DNA from: JAUWQU01 sp964605095
Lineage (GTDB): Bacteria; Planctomycetota; Phycisphaerae; SM23-33
DNA: 23,338 bases
Direction of reading: 5' to 3'
NCBI GenBank assembly: GCA_964605095.1
Contig: CAZSBS010000045.1
Span: 1-23,338, forward strand
Position numbers and translations under genes: made by a program. Position 1 is the stretch's first letter. Each line of letters opens with the position of its first letter. This document shows, piece after piece, positions 21,714-23,338 of this stretch. The notes beneath the pieces are model-generated. The model was not told where the DNA came from. It saw nothing but the letters and a program-made list of their open reading frames with translations, and searched no databases.

Positions 21714-23338
21714 CTACTTCGCCACCTTCCAGCCGCTGTATTTCAGGTCGAAGAACAGCTTGTCGCCGGGCAGGACGAGGATTTTTTCCAGGCGGAAGAG
21801 TTTGCCGTTTACGGGCAGTGTTACGCGGATGGGCGCGGCCCCGGCGGCGCGGGCTTGGGCATCCACTCGCGTGTTCATGGCCTGCTGCATCTGCTGGGAA
21901 TCCTTCTCGGCGTTGATTGTCACCACCTGCCGGCCCGTCGCGGCCGCCATCGCGGTATAGCTCTCCACCACGTTCATCGGCCCGCTGAAGCCAGAGGCCC
22001 CCCAGCCGATGGTGTAGCTGCCCTCGGTCGGCGCGTAGAGGCTGAACATAACGTGCAGGCTCGGCACGTTGCAGCTTGGAAGCTCGACGTGCAGCGTGCC
22101 GTGTTCAGCCGCGGCCGCCGCCGGGGCCTCGACGTAGACGACCTCCACCGGGAACGCCTCAAGCTCCGCCGATGTCCGGCTGCTGCGGATCAGCGGGATC
22201 AGCACGTTGCCCTTATCGTCCTTGGCGGGCGAGGCGGTGTTGCCCGCCACCGAGAGCGACCAGGTTTCCGACCCGGCCGGCATCTGCATCCGCAGGAACT
22301 GGTTGCGGTTGTTGCGCACCGCGTAGGTTACCTTCGTCATCCGCCGGCCGTCGGGCAGTTGCATCGCCGTGAAGGCCGCGGAGTCCACTATCGTCGCCAG
22401 GACGGCGACTTCCTCGTGACGCTTGATCGTCAGCGGTATCGTGAACGTGCCGCCAAGGTAGCGGAAGCCCAGCAGCAGCGGCTGGTTTGTCATCGACACG
22501 ATATCGGCGGGCAGTTGCCGAACGTCGATCGTCGAAGCGCCCTCGACCTTCCCGGCCGCGATCTCCGCGTTGGAAACCGCGACGACGCCCACGAAGCCGC
22601 GCTCGCGCTCCACGCCCTTTGCCTGGATGACGGGCAGGCTTGCCTGGGCCTGCGAGGTCTGCTCGTAGCTGATCCGCAGGCTGTAGCTGCCAAGCACCTC
22701 CTGCCGCAGCACGACCGTCATCTTGCCGTCCGCATCGACGCGCCAGTCCTGCACGTTCTGGCCGAACGCCGCCAGCACGCTGACGCCCTTGGGGACCTGG
22801 AGGCTAAGCTCGCGCACGGCCGAGTGAAGGATGTTGTAGTTTACGACCTCCTGGCAGAGCAGCATTCCCTCCGCCACAGCCACCAGGGTTCCGGACTCGG
22901 CGTAGAGTTTCGGCGGGGCGGCGGGGACCTTCGGCAGTGCCCGCACCCAGGATATGTTCATGGGCGCCTGCATTGGCAGGGCGGCGGCGACTACGGTTTT
23001 GGCGCCGTCGGCCTTGGAGACCAGCGACTGTGCGCCGGCGACCTTGACGTCGACGTTTTCCTGGTCGACCGTCAGGTCCACCACGCCGGAGCTCGGCAGT
23101 ACGCGGACGAAGGACACGGTGTTGGTCCCGCCGCTGGTCTGCACAGCCACCGAGAACGGGATTACCACCTCGATCTCGCCGGACTCCTCCGTCAGCAGGG
23201 TGTAGACCGAGCCGGTGGCATTGAGGAACACGCCCTTGGGCAGCGTGGCTTGGCCCATCGCGACTGTCAGCGGCAGCACGGGGATCGTCTTCCAGCCTTT
23301 CTTGCGTAGGATGTTGATCTTCGCGGTGAGCTTCATCG
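21714..23338 (-). CDS. C-terminal part of a large beta-rich protein, cut by the window edge
   Basis: An open frame from the right edge to a stop at 21714, 540 residues visible. An ATG lies at the very edge (23336), but the first residues look like the middle of a beta domain (GVFLNATGSVYTLL), so the true N-terminus is probably outside the window. The sequence is a series of beta-strand modules: residues 15-130; about 140-240, with LQVPKGVSVLAAFGQNVQDW; 260-400; and a final module ending LRISYE-like and DLKYSGW. A short helical hinge (MQQAMNTRVDAQARAA) lies near residue 480. No enzyme motif or family is recognised. It could be a surface or envelope protein; this is inference. Confidence 0.75.
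   Translation of the reverse strand, partial: MKLTAKINILRKKGWKTIPVLPLTVAMGQATLPKGVFLNATGSVYTLLTEESGEIEVVIPFSVAVQTSGGTNTVSFVRVLPSSGVVDLTVDQENVDVKVAGAQSLVSKADGAKTVVAAALPMQAPMNISWVRALPKVPAAPPKLYAESGTLVAVAEGMLLCQEVVNYNILHSAVRELSLQVPKGVSVLAAFGQNVQDWRVDADGKMTVVLRQEVLGSYSLRISYEQTSQAQASLPVIQAKGVERERGFVGVVAVSNAEIAAGKVEGASTIDVRQLPADIVSMTNQPLLLGFRYLGGTFTIPLTIKRHEEVAVLATIVDSAAFTAMQLPDGRRMTKVTYAVRNNRNQFLRMQMPAGSETWSLSVAGNTASPAKDDKGNVLIPLIRSSRTSAELEAFPVEVVYVEAPAAAAAEHGTLHVELPSCNVPSLHVMFSLYAPTEGSYTIGWGASGFSGPMNVVESYTAMAAATGRQVVTINAEKDSQQMQQAMNTRVDAQARAAGAAPIRVTLPVNGKLFRLEKILVLPGDKLFFDLKYSGWKVAK

Noticed and set aside
21531..23309. A 592-codon + strand frame opposite the beta-rich protein
   Set aside because: Its composition (His, Arg, Gly, Leu, Gln) is a typical GC-rich shadow, and it would also overlap mntA and the repeat.

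Overview
The window is a GC-rich bacterial chromosome segment. The gene families fit a member of the Planctomycetota or a related PVC-group lineage: a Tat-exported Gfo/Idh/MocA oxidoreductase, a secreted glycoside hydrolase, a SWIM/SNF2 pair, and a compact phage-like cassette of large beta-rich proteins. No 16S rRNA or marker gene is present, so this is an inference. No tRNA, rRNA or CRISPR array was seen.

Layout. (1) Positions 1-6979, + strand: a tightly packed run of about eleven genes with overlapping stop/start codons. They encode beta-rich structural proteins, a 733-aa protein that may be a tail hub, small membrane or lipoprotein genes, two coiled-coil paralogues and a helix-turn-helix protein. 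This looks like the late part of a prophage or a domesticated phage-like particle locus. (2) 6980-7685: a transposase-like remnant broken by an in-frame TAG, then a leader. (3) 7686-9386 (+) encodes a secreted GH32 fructan hydrolase. It converges on a ribose-type ABC transporter operon (rbsB-rbsA-rbsC, 13018 to 9568, -). Together they suggest extracellular fructan breakdown and uptake of the released sugar; the sugar specificity is inferred. (4) 13401-18058 (-): a small antitoxin-like protein, an SNF2 helicase, a four-helix-bundle protein and a SWIM zinc-finger protein with a histone-H1-like tail. The four-helix-bundle gene lies inside two nested perfect inverted repeats that fill the gap between the helicase and SWIM genes, like the intervening sequences (IVS) known from 23S rRNA genes. 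(5) 18501-19868 (-): a Tat-signal oxidoreductase flanked by two direct copies of a 40-nt repeat. (6) 20191-20916 (-): an AT-richer, enlarged signal-peptidase-II-like membrane protein. (7) 20968-21602 (-): an MntA-HepT toxin-antitoxin pair. (8) 21714-23338 (-): the C-terminal part of a beta-rich protein that runs off the window.

The points most worth following are the IVS-like cassette inside the SNF2/SWIM operon, a 59-nt repeat placed in front of two different antitoxin-type genes, the repeat and hairpin arrays around the oxidoreductase, the divergent LspA-like protein, and the duplicated coiled-coil proteins at the end of the phage-like cassette.
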